Assembly (NCBI RefSeq): GCF_901827155.1
Contig: NZ_LR594659.1
Span: 2,170,001 to 2,234,000, forward strand
Source: Variovorax sp. PBL-H6
GTDB taxonomy: Bacteria > Pseudomonadota > Gammaproteobacteria > Burkholderiales > Burkholderiaceae_C
DNA length: 64,000 bases
Direction: 5' to 3'
The position numbers were made by a program, and so were the translations under genes. The notes under the pieces were generated by a model. It was given only the letters and a program-made list of their open reading frames with translations. It made no database searches and was not told the origin of the DNA. Of this stretch, positions 34,431 through 42,957 are shown piece by piece (within the stretch, counting starts at the first letter, position 1; each line of letters opens with the position of its first letter).

Positions 34431-35234
34431 ATGAACGGCGTGGTCGACGAACTGCTGGCGCGGCTCGCGCGCGGCGAGCACGGCGTGCTGGTGCGCGTCG
34501 AGCAGACGCAGGGCTCCGCACCGCGCGAGGCCGGCACCTGGATGGCCGTGTGGGCCGAGGGCCTGACCGCCACCATCGGCGGGGGGCAGCTGGAGTACCA
34601 GGCGACGCAGGAGGCGCGCGGATGGCTGCTCGGCGGCGCTGCGATCGAGGGCGTGCGGCGCTATCCGCTCGGCCCGAGTCTCGGCCAGTGCTGTGGCGGC
34701 GTGGTCTTCCTCTCGTATCGGCGCATCGCGGCGGCCGATGCGAAGGCTTTGCAGGCCGAACTGCTGGCCCATCTGGAACCGGTGGCCCTGTTCGGCGGCG
34801 GCCACGTGGGTGCAGCACTGGCGCGGCTCCTGTCGACGCTGCCCTTCAAGGTGCGCTGGATCGACAGCCGCGACGGCGTGTTCCCCGATGCGCTGCCCGC
34901 CCAGATCGAGACCGAGCATTCCGACCCGGTGCACGACGCCGTGGCGCAACTCGAGCCCGGCTCGCGCGTGCTGATCATGAGCTTCAGCCATGCCGAGGAC
35001 CTGGACATCGTCGTCGCCTGCCTGAAGCGCCTGCGCGCACGCAACGACCTGCCCTACGTCGGCCTGATCGGCAGCAAGACCAAGTGGGCCACCTTTTGCC
35101 ACCGGCTGGAGGCGCGCGGCTTCACGGCCGAGGAACTGGCGCGCATCACCTGTCCGATCGGCGTGCCCGGCATCACGGGCAAGGAGCCCGAAGTCATCGC
35201 CGTCGCCGTCGCGGCACAGCTATTGCAGCAATGA
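34431..35234 (+). CDS. xdhC: Xanthine dehydrogenase accessory protein XdhC
   Basis: 267 residues. The N-terminal XdhC-CoxI domain contains VEQTQGSAPREAGTWMAV, then GGGQLEYQA and GQCCGGVV (Cys-Cys pair). The C-terminal Rossmann domain contains ALFGGGHVGAAL and PYVGLIGSKTKWA, followed by CPIGVPGITGKEPEVIAVAV. XdhC binds molybdopterin, promotes its sulfuration and inserts it into XdhB. The structural xdhA/xdhB genes are not in this window, so they are expected elsewhere; PaoABC at 8.4-12.3 kb is a different enzyme with its own type of chaperone. Confidence 0.92.
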   Translation: MNGVVDELLARLARGEHGVLVRVEQTQGSAPREAGTWMAVWAEGLTATIGGGQLEYQATQEARGWLLGGAAIEGVRRYPLGPSLGQCCGGVVFLSYRRIAAADAKALQAELLAHLEPVALFGGGHVGAALARLLSTLPFKVRWIDSRDGVFPDALPAQIETEHSDPVHDAVAQLEPGSRVLIMSFSHAEDLDIVVACLKRLRARNDLPYVGLIGSKTKWATFCHRLEARGFTAEELARITCPIGVPGITGKEPEVIAVAVAAQLLQQ

Positions 35235-35380
35235 CACTCTCCCCCAGGTTGGCTCACTTCGTGTAGCGCCCACCCCTTCACTGGGGGGCCCGGCAAAGCC
35301 AGTTCCGCGGTGTTCCTGGAATGGGGCTCAGGGTTTTCCAGCATGCCGCGGGACGAAAAGCGCTCGATATCAAGTCCAAA

Positions 35381-35392
35381 AGTGTATACACT
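35381..35392. promoter_or_regulatory. GntR operator AGTGTATACACT upstream of puuD
   Basis: Identical 12-bp palindrome to 33431-33442, 110 bases before the puuD start in the 268-bp gap after xdhC. This supports a separate puuD promoter controlled by the same GntR protein. Confidence 0.65.
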
Positions 35393-35502
35393 CCAGTCCA
35401 CAAGCCGCAGCGGAGCGAGGCCTTTCCAGGGGCCTGCGTTCGCGGCCTTTTCTCTGCTTACAGCGCCCGCAGTGGTGAGCAGTCCAAACCAAGGTTGAGC
35501 AC

Positions 35503-36711
35503 ATGGAAAGCTACTACCTCGACTGGGCCAACCTGCTGCTGCGCTGGGTCCACGTCATCACCGCCATCGCGTGGATCGGCGCCTCGTTCTACTTCGTGAT
35601 GCTGGACAACAGCCTCGAGAAGCCGCAAGACCAGGAGTCCCTCGACAAGGGCGTCGGCGGCGAGCAGTGGGCGGTGCACGGCGGGGGCTTCTACAACATG
35701 CAGAAGTACGCGCTGGCGCCGAAGAAGCTGCCGGACCACCTGCACTGGTCGTACTGGGAAAGCTATTCCACCTGGCTCAGCGGCTTCGCGCTCTTCACGA
35801 TGTCCTATCTGTGGAACGCGAGCACCTACCTGATCGACAAGTCCAGGATGGACTGGCAGCCCGGCGCCGCGATCGGCGTGGCGCTGGCCTTCTTCGTCGT
35901 CTTCTGGATCGTTTACGACGCCATCTGCCAGATCTTCGGGCAGCGGAAGAACGGCGACACCATTGTCGGCGTGCTGGTGGCGGTCTTCATCGCCTTCGCC
36001 GCCTGGCTGGCCTGCCATTGGTTCGCCGGGCGCGCAGCCTTCCTGCTGGTGGGCGCGATGATGGCCACCACCATGAGCGGCAACGTGTTCTTCTGGATCA
36101 TCCCCGGCCAGCGGAAGAACGTGCAGGCGCTGCGCGAGGGCCGGCCGGTGGACCCGATCCACGGCGCGCGCGGCAAGCAGCGCAGCGTGCACAACACCTA
36201 CTTCACGCTGCCGGTGCTGTTCGCGATGCTGAGCAACCACTACAGCTTTACCTACACGCACAAGTACAACTGGATCGTGCTGCTGCTGATCATGCTGGGC
36301 GGCGCGGCGATCCGGCAGTTCTTCGTGGTGCGGCACCGCTTCAAGCTGGGCAATGCCGGAAACCCGCTGCCCTATGCGATGGTGGGCGTCGTGGTGCTGG
36401 GCCTGTCGATCGTGTGGATGCAGCCCGAGCCCGCCGCCGCGCCGATGGCCAGCGCCGCCGCGTCGCAGAAGGTGGCCTTCGGCGAGGTCAAGAAGGTGCT
36501 CGAGCAGCGTTGCTACATGTGCCATGGCGCCCAGGTGCAGATGAAGAACGTGCGCCTCGACACGCCCGAGCAGGTCGCGTCGCACGCGCAGGGCGTCTAC
36601 CAGCAAGCGGTGGTGACGAAGATCATGCCGATGAACAACGCGACTGGCATGACCGATGGCGAGCGGGCGCTGATCGCGAAGTGGTTCGAGGGCGGCGCCA
36701 AGACCAACTAG
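35503..36711 (+). CDS. puuD: Membrane urate hydroxylase PuuD with fused cytochrome c
   Basis: 402 residues. About eight hydrophobic segments (first at 12-30, WVHVITAIAWIGASFYFV) are followed by a C-terminal cytochrome c domain with haem motif CYMCH (Cys337, Cys340, His341) and a later Met-containing VVTKIMPMNN as axial-ligand region. This is the integral-membrane, cytochrome-linked urate oxidase that replaces soluble uricase: urate is hydroxylated to 5-hydroxyisourate and electrons pass to the respiratory chain without H2O2. UraH then acts on the product. Preceded by the GntR operator and followed 55 bases later by a glycerate kinase. Confidence 0.94.
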   Translation: MESYYLDWANLLLRWVHVITAIAWIGASFYFVMLDNSLEKPQDQESLDKGVGGEQWAVHGGGFYNMQKYALAPKKLPDHLHWSYWESYSTWLSGFALFTMSYLWNASTYLIDKSRMDWQPGAAIGVALAFFVVFWIVYDAICQIFGQRKNGDTIVGVLVAVFIAFAAWLACHWFAGRAAFLLVGAMMATTMSGNVFFWIIPGQRKNVQALREGRPVDPIHGARGKQRSVHNTYFTLPVLFAMLSNHYSFTYTHKYNWIVLLLIMLGGAAIRQFFVVRHRFKLGNAGNPLPYAMVGVVVLGLSIVWMQPEPAAAPMASAAASQKVAFGEVKKVLEQRCYMCHGAQVQMKNVRLDTPEQVASHAQGVYQQAVVTKIMPMNNATGMTDGERALIAKWFEGGAKTN

Positions 36712-36766
36712 CCCGTGCGGCCCGCGCGACCTGCGGTGGACAATCCGGGCAACGGAGACCGAAAGC

Positions 36767-38095
36767 ATGAATCCATTTCCAGCCTTGCCCGATCCGCAGG
36801 CCGCGCCGCGCGATTTCCTCGAACAGCTCTACCGCATCGCGGTGCGCCGCGCTCTGCCGTTGGACAGCATGGGCGCTTGTCTTCCCGAGCCGCCCAAGGG
36901 CCGGACGCTGGTGCTGGGTGCAGGCAAGGCCGGCGGTTCGATGGCGCAGGCGCTCGAAGCGCTGTGGCCCGTCAACGCGCCGCTCTCGGGGCTGGTGGTC
37001 ACGCGCTATGGCCATATCCCGCCGCGGCCCGAGGGGCTGGCGCAGCGCATCGAGATCGTCGAGGCCGCGCATCCGGTGCCGGACGAGGCGGGGCTGAAGG
37101 CGGCCGAGCGCATCCTTGCGCTGACGCAGGGCCTCACGGCCGACGACCTGGTGCTGTGCCTGATCTCCGGCGGCGGCTCGGCACTGCTCACGCTGCCTGC
37201 CGAAGGGCTGACCCTCGCGGACAAGCAGCGCATCAACAAGCAGCTGCTCGAATCGGGCGCCCACATCGGCGAGATGAACTGCGTGCGCAAGCACCTGTCG
37301 CGCATCAAGGGCGGAAGGCTCGCTGCCGCCTGTGCGCCGGCGAAGGTGGTCACGCTCACCATCAGCGACGTGCCGGGCGACGACCCGGCCGTGATCGCCA
37401 GCGGACCGACGGTGCCCGATGCGACGACCTGCGCCGATGCGCTCGCCATCCTCGATCGCTATCGCATCGAGGTGCCGGCGGCCGTGCGCGCGCAGCTCGA
37501 AAGCGGTGCGCTCGAAACCCCCAAGCCGAACGACGCAGTGTTCAAGGGCCATGCCACGCACCTCATTGCCACGCCGCAGCAGTCGCTCGAAGCGGCGGCC
37601 GCGGCGGCGCGCGCGGCCGGCATCGAGGCCCACGTCCTCAGCGACGAAATGGAAGGCGAGTCGCGTGAGGTCGGCAAGGTGCATGGGGCGCTGGCGCGCG
37701 CGGTCGCGCTGCGCGGTGCGCCCTTTGCGAAGCCTTGCGTGATCCTGTCCGGCGGCGAGACCACGGTCACCATCCGCCCACGCCAGCCGGGGCAGGCGAA
37801 AGGACGTGGCGGCCGGGCCGGCGAGTTCTGCCTCGGCCTCGCGGGTGCACTGGCCGGCCAGAAGAACGTTTGGGCACTGGCGGCCGACACCGACGGCATC
37901 GACGGCGTGGAAGACAACGCGGGCGCCTTCGTCACGCCCGACACGCTGGCGCGCGCCGAAGCGGCGGGGCGCAAGCTGACCGATCACCTCGATCGCAACG
38001 ATGCCTACGGGTACTTCGATGCAATCGGGGATTTGTGCGTGACCGGGCCGACGCACACCAATGTGAACGACTTCAGGGCGTTGCTGGTGTTGTAG
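36767..38095 (+). CDS. Glycerate 2-kinase (DUF4147/MOFRL, TtuD-like)
   Basis: 442 residues. N-terminal DUF4147 domain: LVLGAGKAGGSMAQALE, LCLISGGGSALLTLPA, MNCVRKHLSRIKGGRLA and ISDVPGDDPAVIASGPT. C-terminal MOFRL domain: CVILSGGETTVTIRP, RAGEFCLGLA and WALAADTDGIDG. It phosphorylates glycerate to 2-phosphoglycerate; older names include hydroxypyruvate reductase TtuD. Its place behind puuD fits glyoxylate, the carbon product of purine breakdown, going through tartronate semialdehyde and glycerate. Glyoxylate carboligase is not in the window. Confidence 0.92.
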   Translation: MNPFPALPDPQAAPRDFLEQLYRIAVRRALPLDSMGACLPEPPKGRTLVLGAGKAGGSMAQALEALWPVNAPLSGLVVTRYGHIPPRPEGLAQRIEIVEAAHPVPDEAGLKAAERILALTQGLTADDLVLCLISGGGSALLTLPAEGLTLADKQRINKQLLESGAHIGEMNCVRKHLSRIKGGRLAAACAPAKVVTLTISDVPGDDPAVIASGPTVPDATTCADALAILDRYRIEVPAAVRAQLESGALETPKPNDAVFKGHATHLIATPQQSLEAAAAAARAAGIEAHVLSDEMEGESREVGKVHGALARAVALRGAPFAKPCVILSGGETTVTIRPRQPGQAKGRGGRAGEFCLGLAGALAGQKNVWALAADTDGIDGVEDNAGAFVTPDTLARAEAAGRKLTDHLDRNDAYGYFDAIGDLCVTGPTHTNVNDFRALLVL

Positions 38096-38104
38096 ATCAG
38101 ATGT

Positions 38105-38233
38105 GTCTTCGACGTCGCGAGCATCCAGAGCTTCGGGCAGCATTCGGCCGACGTTCTCGCGGCGCATGGCTTTGACGAAGAGGAGATTGCGCGGCTGCGT
38201 GCGCCGGAGGTGCTGCCGCGGCAGATGGCTTGA
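38105..38233 (+). pseudogene. C-terminal fragment of a CaiB/BaiF (family III) CoA-transferase
   Basis: Directly behind the glycerate-kinase stop, and in the same frame, lie 42 codons: VFDVASIQSFGQHSADVLAA, then HGFDEEEIARLRAPEVL and stop. The GQH-x-VL-GF-EEEIA pattern is the usual C-terminal helix of family III CoA-transferases. There is no start codon and no upstream homologous part, so it is a deletion remnant. Glycerate kinase itself has a normal end, so the junction is just after its stop. Confidence 0.6.
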
Positions 38234-38254
38234 GGAGGCGAACGGGCGCCGCAT

Positions 38255-38935
38255 TCATCGGCGATGCGCCTTCGCCAACGCCGCCAATCCCGCGAACACA
38301 TAGCGCATCAGGTCTTCGATCATGCCCTCGCTGTCCTTGGCCATGGCCGGCAGCACCTTGCGCGGAATCTCCTTCGGCGCGACCAGCAGCACGATGCAGG
38401 GCAGCACGGAGAACACCAGCGCTCGCTGCACGGCCGGGTGATCGGCCGGCAGCTGCAGGATCTCGGCCAGGAGGCCGAGCAGCAGCTTCGCCTTGGGCCG
38501 AACCGCCTTTTCCACCAGGGCTGGCGCCAGCGGTCCCGGTGACATCATTTCCCGGAGCACCACGCGAAAGCCCCAGGGCGCGTTTCCGCGCGGAGAGGGC
38601 GCCACCATATGCCCCAGCAGTGCGCGCAGCTTGTCGCGCGGATCGCCGAGCGCGCGCGTCATTTCGACCAGCTCGTCCACGCTCACAATCTGGCGGTGCG
38701 CCTCGACCAGTACCTCCTCGTACAAGGCCTCGCGGCTGCCGAAGTGGTAGTTGACCGACGCCATCGGCGTGCCGGCGCGCTCGCAGATCTCCTTGCTGGT
38801 GGCGTCGGCATAGCCGCGCTCCGCGAACACCTGGCCGGCGATCTCGAGCAGCAGCGCGCGGGTGGCGGCACCGTCGGGGCGGGGCGCTCGCACGGCGCGC
38901 GACGCAGGGGCTTTTTTTCTGGTGGCAGTGGGCAT
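38255..38935 (-). CDS. TetR/AcrR-family regulator (CecR-like, DUF1956 C-terminus)
   Basis: 226 residues. A basic N-terminal extension precedes the TetR HTH (AGQVFAERGYADATSKEICE and VNYHFGSREALYEEVL). The C-terminal half contains APWGFRVVLREMMSPGP, characteristic of the CecR (YbhH/YbiH) group with the DUF1956 domain. In E. coli CecR controls the ybhGFSR export genes; here it is divergent from the same gene set, so it is the expected repressor. ATG 38935 is used; the frame runs further upstream through the operator. Confidence 0.88.
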   Translation of the reverse strand: MPTATRKKAPASRAVRAPRPDGAATRALLLEIAGQVFAERGYADATSKEICERAGTPMASVNYHFGSREALYEEVLVEAHRQIVSVDELVEMTRALGDPRDKLRALLGHMVAPSPRGNAPWGFRVVLREMMSPGPLAPALVEKAVRPKAKLLLGLLAEILQLPADHPAVQRALVFSVLPCIVLLVAPKEIPRKVLPAMAKDSEGMIEDLMRYVFAGLAALAKAHRR

Positions 38936-38960
38936 GGCAGAACAATCAATGCGCGCGGAT

Positions 38961-38991
38961 CGAATTGAGTTTGAATTTAAATTCGAATTCG
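38961..38991. promoter_or_regulatory. AT-rich nested palindromes in the TetR/export promoter region
   Basis: GAATTTAAATTC (38973-38984) is a perfect palindrome overlapping a second, AATTCGAATT (38980-38989), with another CGAATT half-site at 38961. It is strikingly AT-rich for this genome and lies between the divergent tetR and membrane-fusion genes. Candidate operator and promoter. Confidence 0.5.
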
Positions 38992-39042
38992 CTAAGATCC
39001 AGTCTACTGCATCGACGCGAACGCTGGCGAGAAGGCCCACCC

Positions 39043-40068
39043 ATGAACAAGAAACCCCTCATCCTCGGCGGCATCGCGATCGTGGCGGCGCTGGCTGCGG
39101 CCGCTTGGTACTTCAACCGCAAGCCCGTGGACACGTCCAGCCTCGTGCTCTACGGCAACGTCGACCAGCGCCAGGTCTCGCTGGCCTTCAATGGCAGCGA
39201 TCGCATCGGCAAGCTCAACGTGGAGGAGGGTGACCACGTCAAGGCCGGCCAGGTGCTCGGCGAGCTCGACACCCGCACCCTGAAACTGCGCGCCGCGCAG
39301 GCCCAGGCACAGATCGGCGTGCAGGAGCAGGCCTTGCAGCGCCTGAAGGCCGGCAGCCGCCCCGAGGAGCTCGGGCAGGCCCGCGCCAGCGTGGCCGCCG
39401 CCGAGGCCGAGGCCGAACTGGCGGGCCAGCAACTGGAGCGCCTGCAGGGCATCCGCCAGACCACCGCCGGCCGCGCCGTCAGCCAGCAGGACCTGGACAG
39501 CGCGCTGGCCCGCCGCAAGGTCGCACAGGCGCAGCTGGAGAACGCACGCAAGGCCCGGCAGCTGGTGGTGACCGGTCCGCGCAAGGAAGACATCGCGCAG
39601 GCGCGGGCCCAGCTCGAAGTGGCACGCGCCGAGCTCGCATTGCTCGACCGCCAGCTCGAGGAAGCCGAACTGCGCGCCCCGATCGACGCGGTGGTGCGTG
39701 CGCGCCTGATGGAACCCGGCGACATGGCCTCGCCGCAACGCCCCGTCTACACCCTCGCGATCATCCATCCGAAATGGGTGCGCGCGTATGTGACCGAGGC
39801 CGACCTCGGCCGCGTCCGGCCCGGCATGGCGGCCACGCTCTCGACCGACAGCCACCCCGGGCAGGCGCTCGCGGGGAAGGTGGGCTACATCTCGTCGGTG
39901 GCCGAGTTCACGCCCAAGACCGTGCAGACCGAGGCGCTGCGCAGCAGCCTGGTCTACGAGATCCGTGTGCTCGCCGATGACAAGGATGACCGCCTCCGGC
40001 TGGGCATGCCGGTCACCGTGCGCCTGCCACTGGACGGCAGCGCGACGCCGGCCGTCGCGGGGCGCTGA
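39043..40068 (+). CDS. HlyD/YbhG-type membrane fusion protein
   Basis: 341 residues. One N-terminal membrane anchor (ILGGIAIVAALAAAAWYF), then a split lipoyl/barrel-sandwich domain (RIGKLNVEEGDHVKAGQVLGELD and AELRAPIDAVVRARLMEPGD) around a long Gln/Ala/Glu-rich coiled-coil hairpin (about 85-210). A C-terminal beta-barrel follows. This is the periplasmic adaptor that links an inner-membrane exporter with an outer-membrane channel. First gene of a five-gene unit; its stop overlaps the next ATG by one base. Confidence 0.9.
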   Translation: MNKKPLILGGIAIVAALAAAAWYFNRKPVDTSSLVLYGNVDQRQVSLAFNGSDRIGKLNVEEGDHVKAGQVLGELDTRTLKLRAAQAQAQIGVQEQALQRLKAGSRPEELGQARASVAAAEAEAELAGQQLERLQGIRQTTAGRAVSQQDLDSALARRKVAQAQLENARKARQLVVTGPRKEDIAQARAQLEVARAELALLDRQLEEAELRAPIDAVVRARLMEPGDMASPQRPVYTLAIIHPKWVRAYVTEADLGRVRPGMAATLSTDSHPGQALAGKVGYISSVAEFTPKTVQTEALRSSLVYEIRVLADDKDDRLRLGMPVTVRLPLDGSATPAVAGR

Positions 40069-41828
40069 TGAATGCGACCGCGCCCGCGCCCGCGCTCGCG
40101 GGCCATGGCTTGCACAAGCGCTTCGAGCCGAAGGGCGCCAGGCACACGGTGCAGGCACTTGCCGATGTGTCGCTCGAGATTCCCGCCGGCACGCTCAGCG
40201 CGCTGGTCGGCCCCGACGGCGCGGGCAAGACCACGCTGCTGCGGCTCGCGGCCGGCCTGATGCGCGCCGACCAGGGCACGCTGCGTGTGCTGGGCATCGA
40301 CGTAGCGGCCGACCCGCAGGCCGTGCAGGACCGCATCAGCTACATGCCGCAGCGCTTCGGCCTCTACGAGGATCTGAGCGTGCAGGAGAACCTCGACCTC
40401 TACGCCGACCTCCATGGCGTGCCGAAGAAGGAGCGCACCGAGCGCTATGCGCGGCTGATGGAGATGACCGACCTCGGCCGGTTCACCGCGCGGCCTGCGG
40501 GCAAGCTTTCCGGCGGCATGAAGCAGAAGCTGGGCCTGGCCTGCACGCTGGTGCGTTCGCCGCAACTGCTGCTGCTCGACGAGCCCACCGTCGGCGTGGA
40601 CCCGCTGTCGCGCCGCGAGCTGTGGGAGATCGTGCGGCAATTGGTCGACGACGAGCAACTGAGCGTGATCATCAGCACCGCGTACCTCGACGAGGCGGAG
40701 CGGTGCTCGCGCGTCTTCGTGCTGTACGAAGGCCGCCTGCTCGCGCACGGTGCACCGCAGCAGTTGCGCGACGGGGCGCGCGATCTCTGCTTCATCGCGA
40801 AGCCGCCGCGGGGCATGGCGGCGCGCACACTGCAAGCGAAGCTGCTGGATGCGCCGGCCACCGTCATCGATGCGGTGCCGCAAGGCGGCGAAGTGCGCCT
40901 GATCCGCCAGCCGGGCGTGGACAGCCGGGCGCTGGCCGCATTGCTCGACGGCGCGCCTTGCGAGCCCGTGCCTGCGCGCCTGGAGGACGGCTTCATGGTG
41001 CTGCTGCGTGCCCAGCAGAAAAAGAAGAGCGCGGCAGCGAACATGACGGCCGCCGGCGTGACGGTCGCCGGCGCTGCCGACGAGACAGTGATCGAGGTCA
41101 AGGAGCTGGTGCGCAAGTTCGGCGACTTCACCGCCGTGGCCAGCACCAGCTTCAGCGTGCGCCGAGGCGAGATCTTCGGCCTGCTGGGGCCCAACGGCGC
41201 GGGCAAGACCACCACCTTTCGCATGCTGTGCGGCCTGTTGCCCGCCAGCAGCGGCTTCCTGCAAGTGGCTGGCGTCAACCTGCGCCATGCGCGCGCGCAG
41301 GCCCGCGCGCGCATCGGCTATGTCTCGCAGAAGTTTGCGCTCTACGGCAACCTGACGGTGCAGGAGAACCTGGAGTTCTTCGGCGGCGCCTACGGGCTGC
41401 GCGGCGCGCGCCTGCGCGAACGCATGCGCGCCGTGCTCGACCAGTTCGATCTCAGCTGCCAGGAGCAGTCCGCCAGCGGGCTGCTGCCGGGCGGCTTCAA
41501 GCAGCGCCTGGCCATGGCCACGGGGCTGCTGCACGAGCCCGAGATCCTGTTCCTCGACGAACCCACCAGCGGCACCGATCCGCTCGCGCGGCGCGAGTTC
41601 TGGCGCCGCATCACCGCGCTCGCGGAAGCCGGCGTGACCGTGATCATCACCACGCACTTCATGGAAGAGGCGGAGTACTGCGACCGCATCGTCATCCAGG
41701 ACGCCGGCCGGGTGCTGGCCATCGGCACGCCGCAGGAGGTGCGCTTGCAGGCGGGCCGCGCGCCGGACATGGAAGAGGCCTTTATCGGCATCGTGACGCA
41801 GGCGCGCGAGCGGAGGGCCACGACATGA
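40068..41828 (+). CDS. Double-domain ABC transporter ATPase (YbhF-type)
   Basis: 586 residues with two nucleotide-binding domains. NBD1: Walker A GPDGAGKT, signature LSGGMKQKL, Walker B LLLLDEPTVGVDP. NBD2: Walker A GPNGAGKT, signature-position LLPGGFKQRLA, Walker B ILFLDEPTSGTDP. In NBD2 the first signature residue Ser is replaced (LPGGF), hinting at asymmetric ATP hydrolysis. It pairs with two permease genes that follow. The E. coli homologue is linked to cefoperazone and chloramphenicol resistance and Na/Li efflux; the substrate here is unknown. Confidence 0.92.
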   Translation: MNATAPAPALAGHGLHKRFEPKGARHTVQALADVSLEIPAGTLSALVGPDGAGKTTLLRLAAGLMRADQGTLRVLGIDVAADPQAVQDRISYMPQRFGLYEDLSVQENLDLYADLHGVPKKERTERYARLMEMTDLGRFTARPAGKLSGGMKQKLGLACTLVRSPQLLLLDEPTVGVDPLSRRELWEIVRQLVDDEQLSVIISTAYLDEAERCSRVFVLYEGRLLAHGAPQQLRDGARDLCFIAKPPRGMAARTLQAKLLDAPATVIDAVPQGGEVRLIRQPGVDSRALAALLDGAPCEPVPARLEDGFMVLLRAQQKKKSAAANMTAAGVTVAGAADETVIEVKELVRKFGDFTAVASTSFSVRRGEIFGLLGPNGAGKTTTFRMLCGLLPASSGFLQVAGVNLRHARAQARARIGYVSQKFALYGNLTVQENLEFFGGAYGLRGARLRERMRAVLDQFDLSCQEQSASGLLPGGFKQRLAMATGLLHEPEILFLDEPTSGTDPLARREFWRRITALAEAGVTVIITTHFMEEAEYCDRIVIQDAGRVLAIGTPQEVRLQAGRAPDMEEAFIGIVTQARERRATT

Positions 41829-42946
41829 GCGGCTTTGGTTCGCGTGTGGCCGCCCTCACGCGCAAGGAAACGCGCCAGCTGTTGCGCGATCCGAGCAGCA
41901 TCGCGATCGGCGTGCTGCTGCCCATCATCCTGATCCTGATCTTCGGGTTCGGGCTCTCGCTGGACGTGAAGAACGCGCCGCTGGCCCTGGTGATGGAAGA
42001 CAGCTCCCCCACGGCGATGGACGCTGTCGCGGGCCTTCAGCTCACGCCCTACATCTCCCCCGTGATGCTCGGCTCGATGCACGATGCCGAGCTGCTGATG
42101 CGCGAGCGCCGGGTCGACGGCATCGTGCGCGTGCCTGGCGACTTCTCGCGCCGGCTCGCGGCCGGCGATGCGCACATCCAGGTCGTGGTGCATGGCGCCG
42201 ACGCAGGCCGCGCCAGCATCGTGCTGCGCTACGCGACGGCGGCGCTGCAGCAGAACGCGCAACGCCAGGCCGATCGCGGCCAGCCCGCCGCTGCCATCGG
42301 ACGCGTGAGCGTCGAGCAGCGGCTTTGGTTCAACACTGCCAACACCAGCACCTGGTACCTGGTGCCCGGGCTGATCGTGCTGATCATGACCTTGGTGGGC
42401 GCCTTTCTCACCGCCCTGGTGATGGCGCGCGAATGGGAGCGCGGGACGCTGGAGGCGCTCTTCGTCACACCCGTGCGGCCGATCGAGATCCTGCTGGCGA
42501 AGATCATTCCCTACTTCGGCGTGGGCATGGTCGGCCTGGCGCTGTGCCTGCTGGCCGCGCGCTTCCTGTTCGAGGTGCCGATGGTCGGATCGCTCGCACT
42601 GCTGGTGCTGTGCGCCATGCTCTACATGCTGGTGGCGGTGGGCATGGGGCTGGTGATCTCGGCGGTCACGCGCAACCAGTTCCTGGCCAGCCAGGTCGCG
42701 CTGCTCGCGAGCTTCCTGCCCTCGCTGATGCTGTCGGGCTTTCTCTTCGACCTGCGCAACGTGCCCGCCGCGGTCCGCGTGGTGGGGCAGGCATTGCCGG
42801 CCACCTACTTCATGGAATTGATCCGCACGCTCCTCCTGGCCGGCGACGTCTGGCCGCTGGTGCTGCGCAACGGAGCCATTCTCATTGCCTATGCCGTGCT
42901 GCTGCTCGGCGTGGCGCGTGCAACGACTCGCAAGACGCTGGACTGA
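41825..42946 (+). CDS. ABC-2 permease (YbhS-type)
   Basis: 373 residues. TM1 near the N-terminus (IAIGVLLPIILILIFGFGLSL), a large extracytoplasmic domain (about 45-170), then five C-terminal segments (LVPGLIVLIMTLVGAFLTALV; the conserved REWERGTLEALFVTP loop). This is the ABC2 half-transporter layout. It overlaps the ATPase stop by four bases (ATGA). Forms the exporter with the next gene, probably as a heterodimer. Confidence 0.9.
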   Translation: MSGFGSRVAALTRKETRQLLRDPSSIAIGVLLPIILILIFGFGLSLDVKNAPLALVMEDSSPTAMDAVAGLQLTPYISPVMLGSMHDAELLMRERRVDGIVRVPGDFSRRLAAGDAHIQVVVHGADAGRASIVLRYATAALQQNAQRQADRGQPAAAIGRVSVEQRLWFNTANTSTWYLVPGLIVLIMTLVGAFLTALVMAREWERGTLEALFVTPVRPIEILLAKIIPYFGVGMVGLALCLLAARFLFEVPMVGSLALLVLCAMLYMLVAVGMGLVISAVTRNQFLASQVALLASFLPSLMLSGFLFDLRNVPAAVRVVGQALPATYFMELIRTLLLAGDVWPLVLRNGAILIAYAVLLLGVARATTRKTLD

Positions 42947-42957
42947 GGCCGACCGCC

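Noticed and set aside
35235..35380. Possible riboswitch in the gap after xdhC.
   Set aside because: The GC-rich stretches form no known aptamer pattern, and the GntR operator explains regulation of puuD better.
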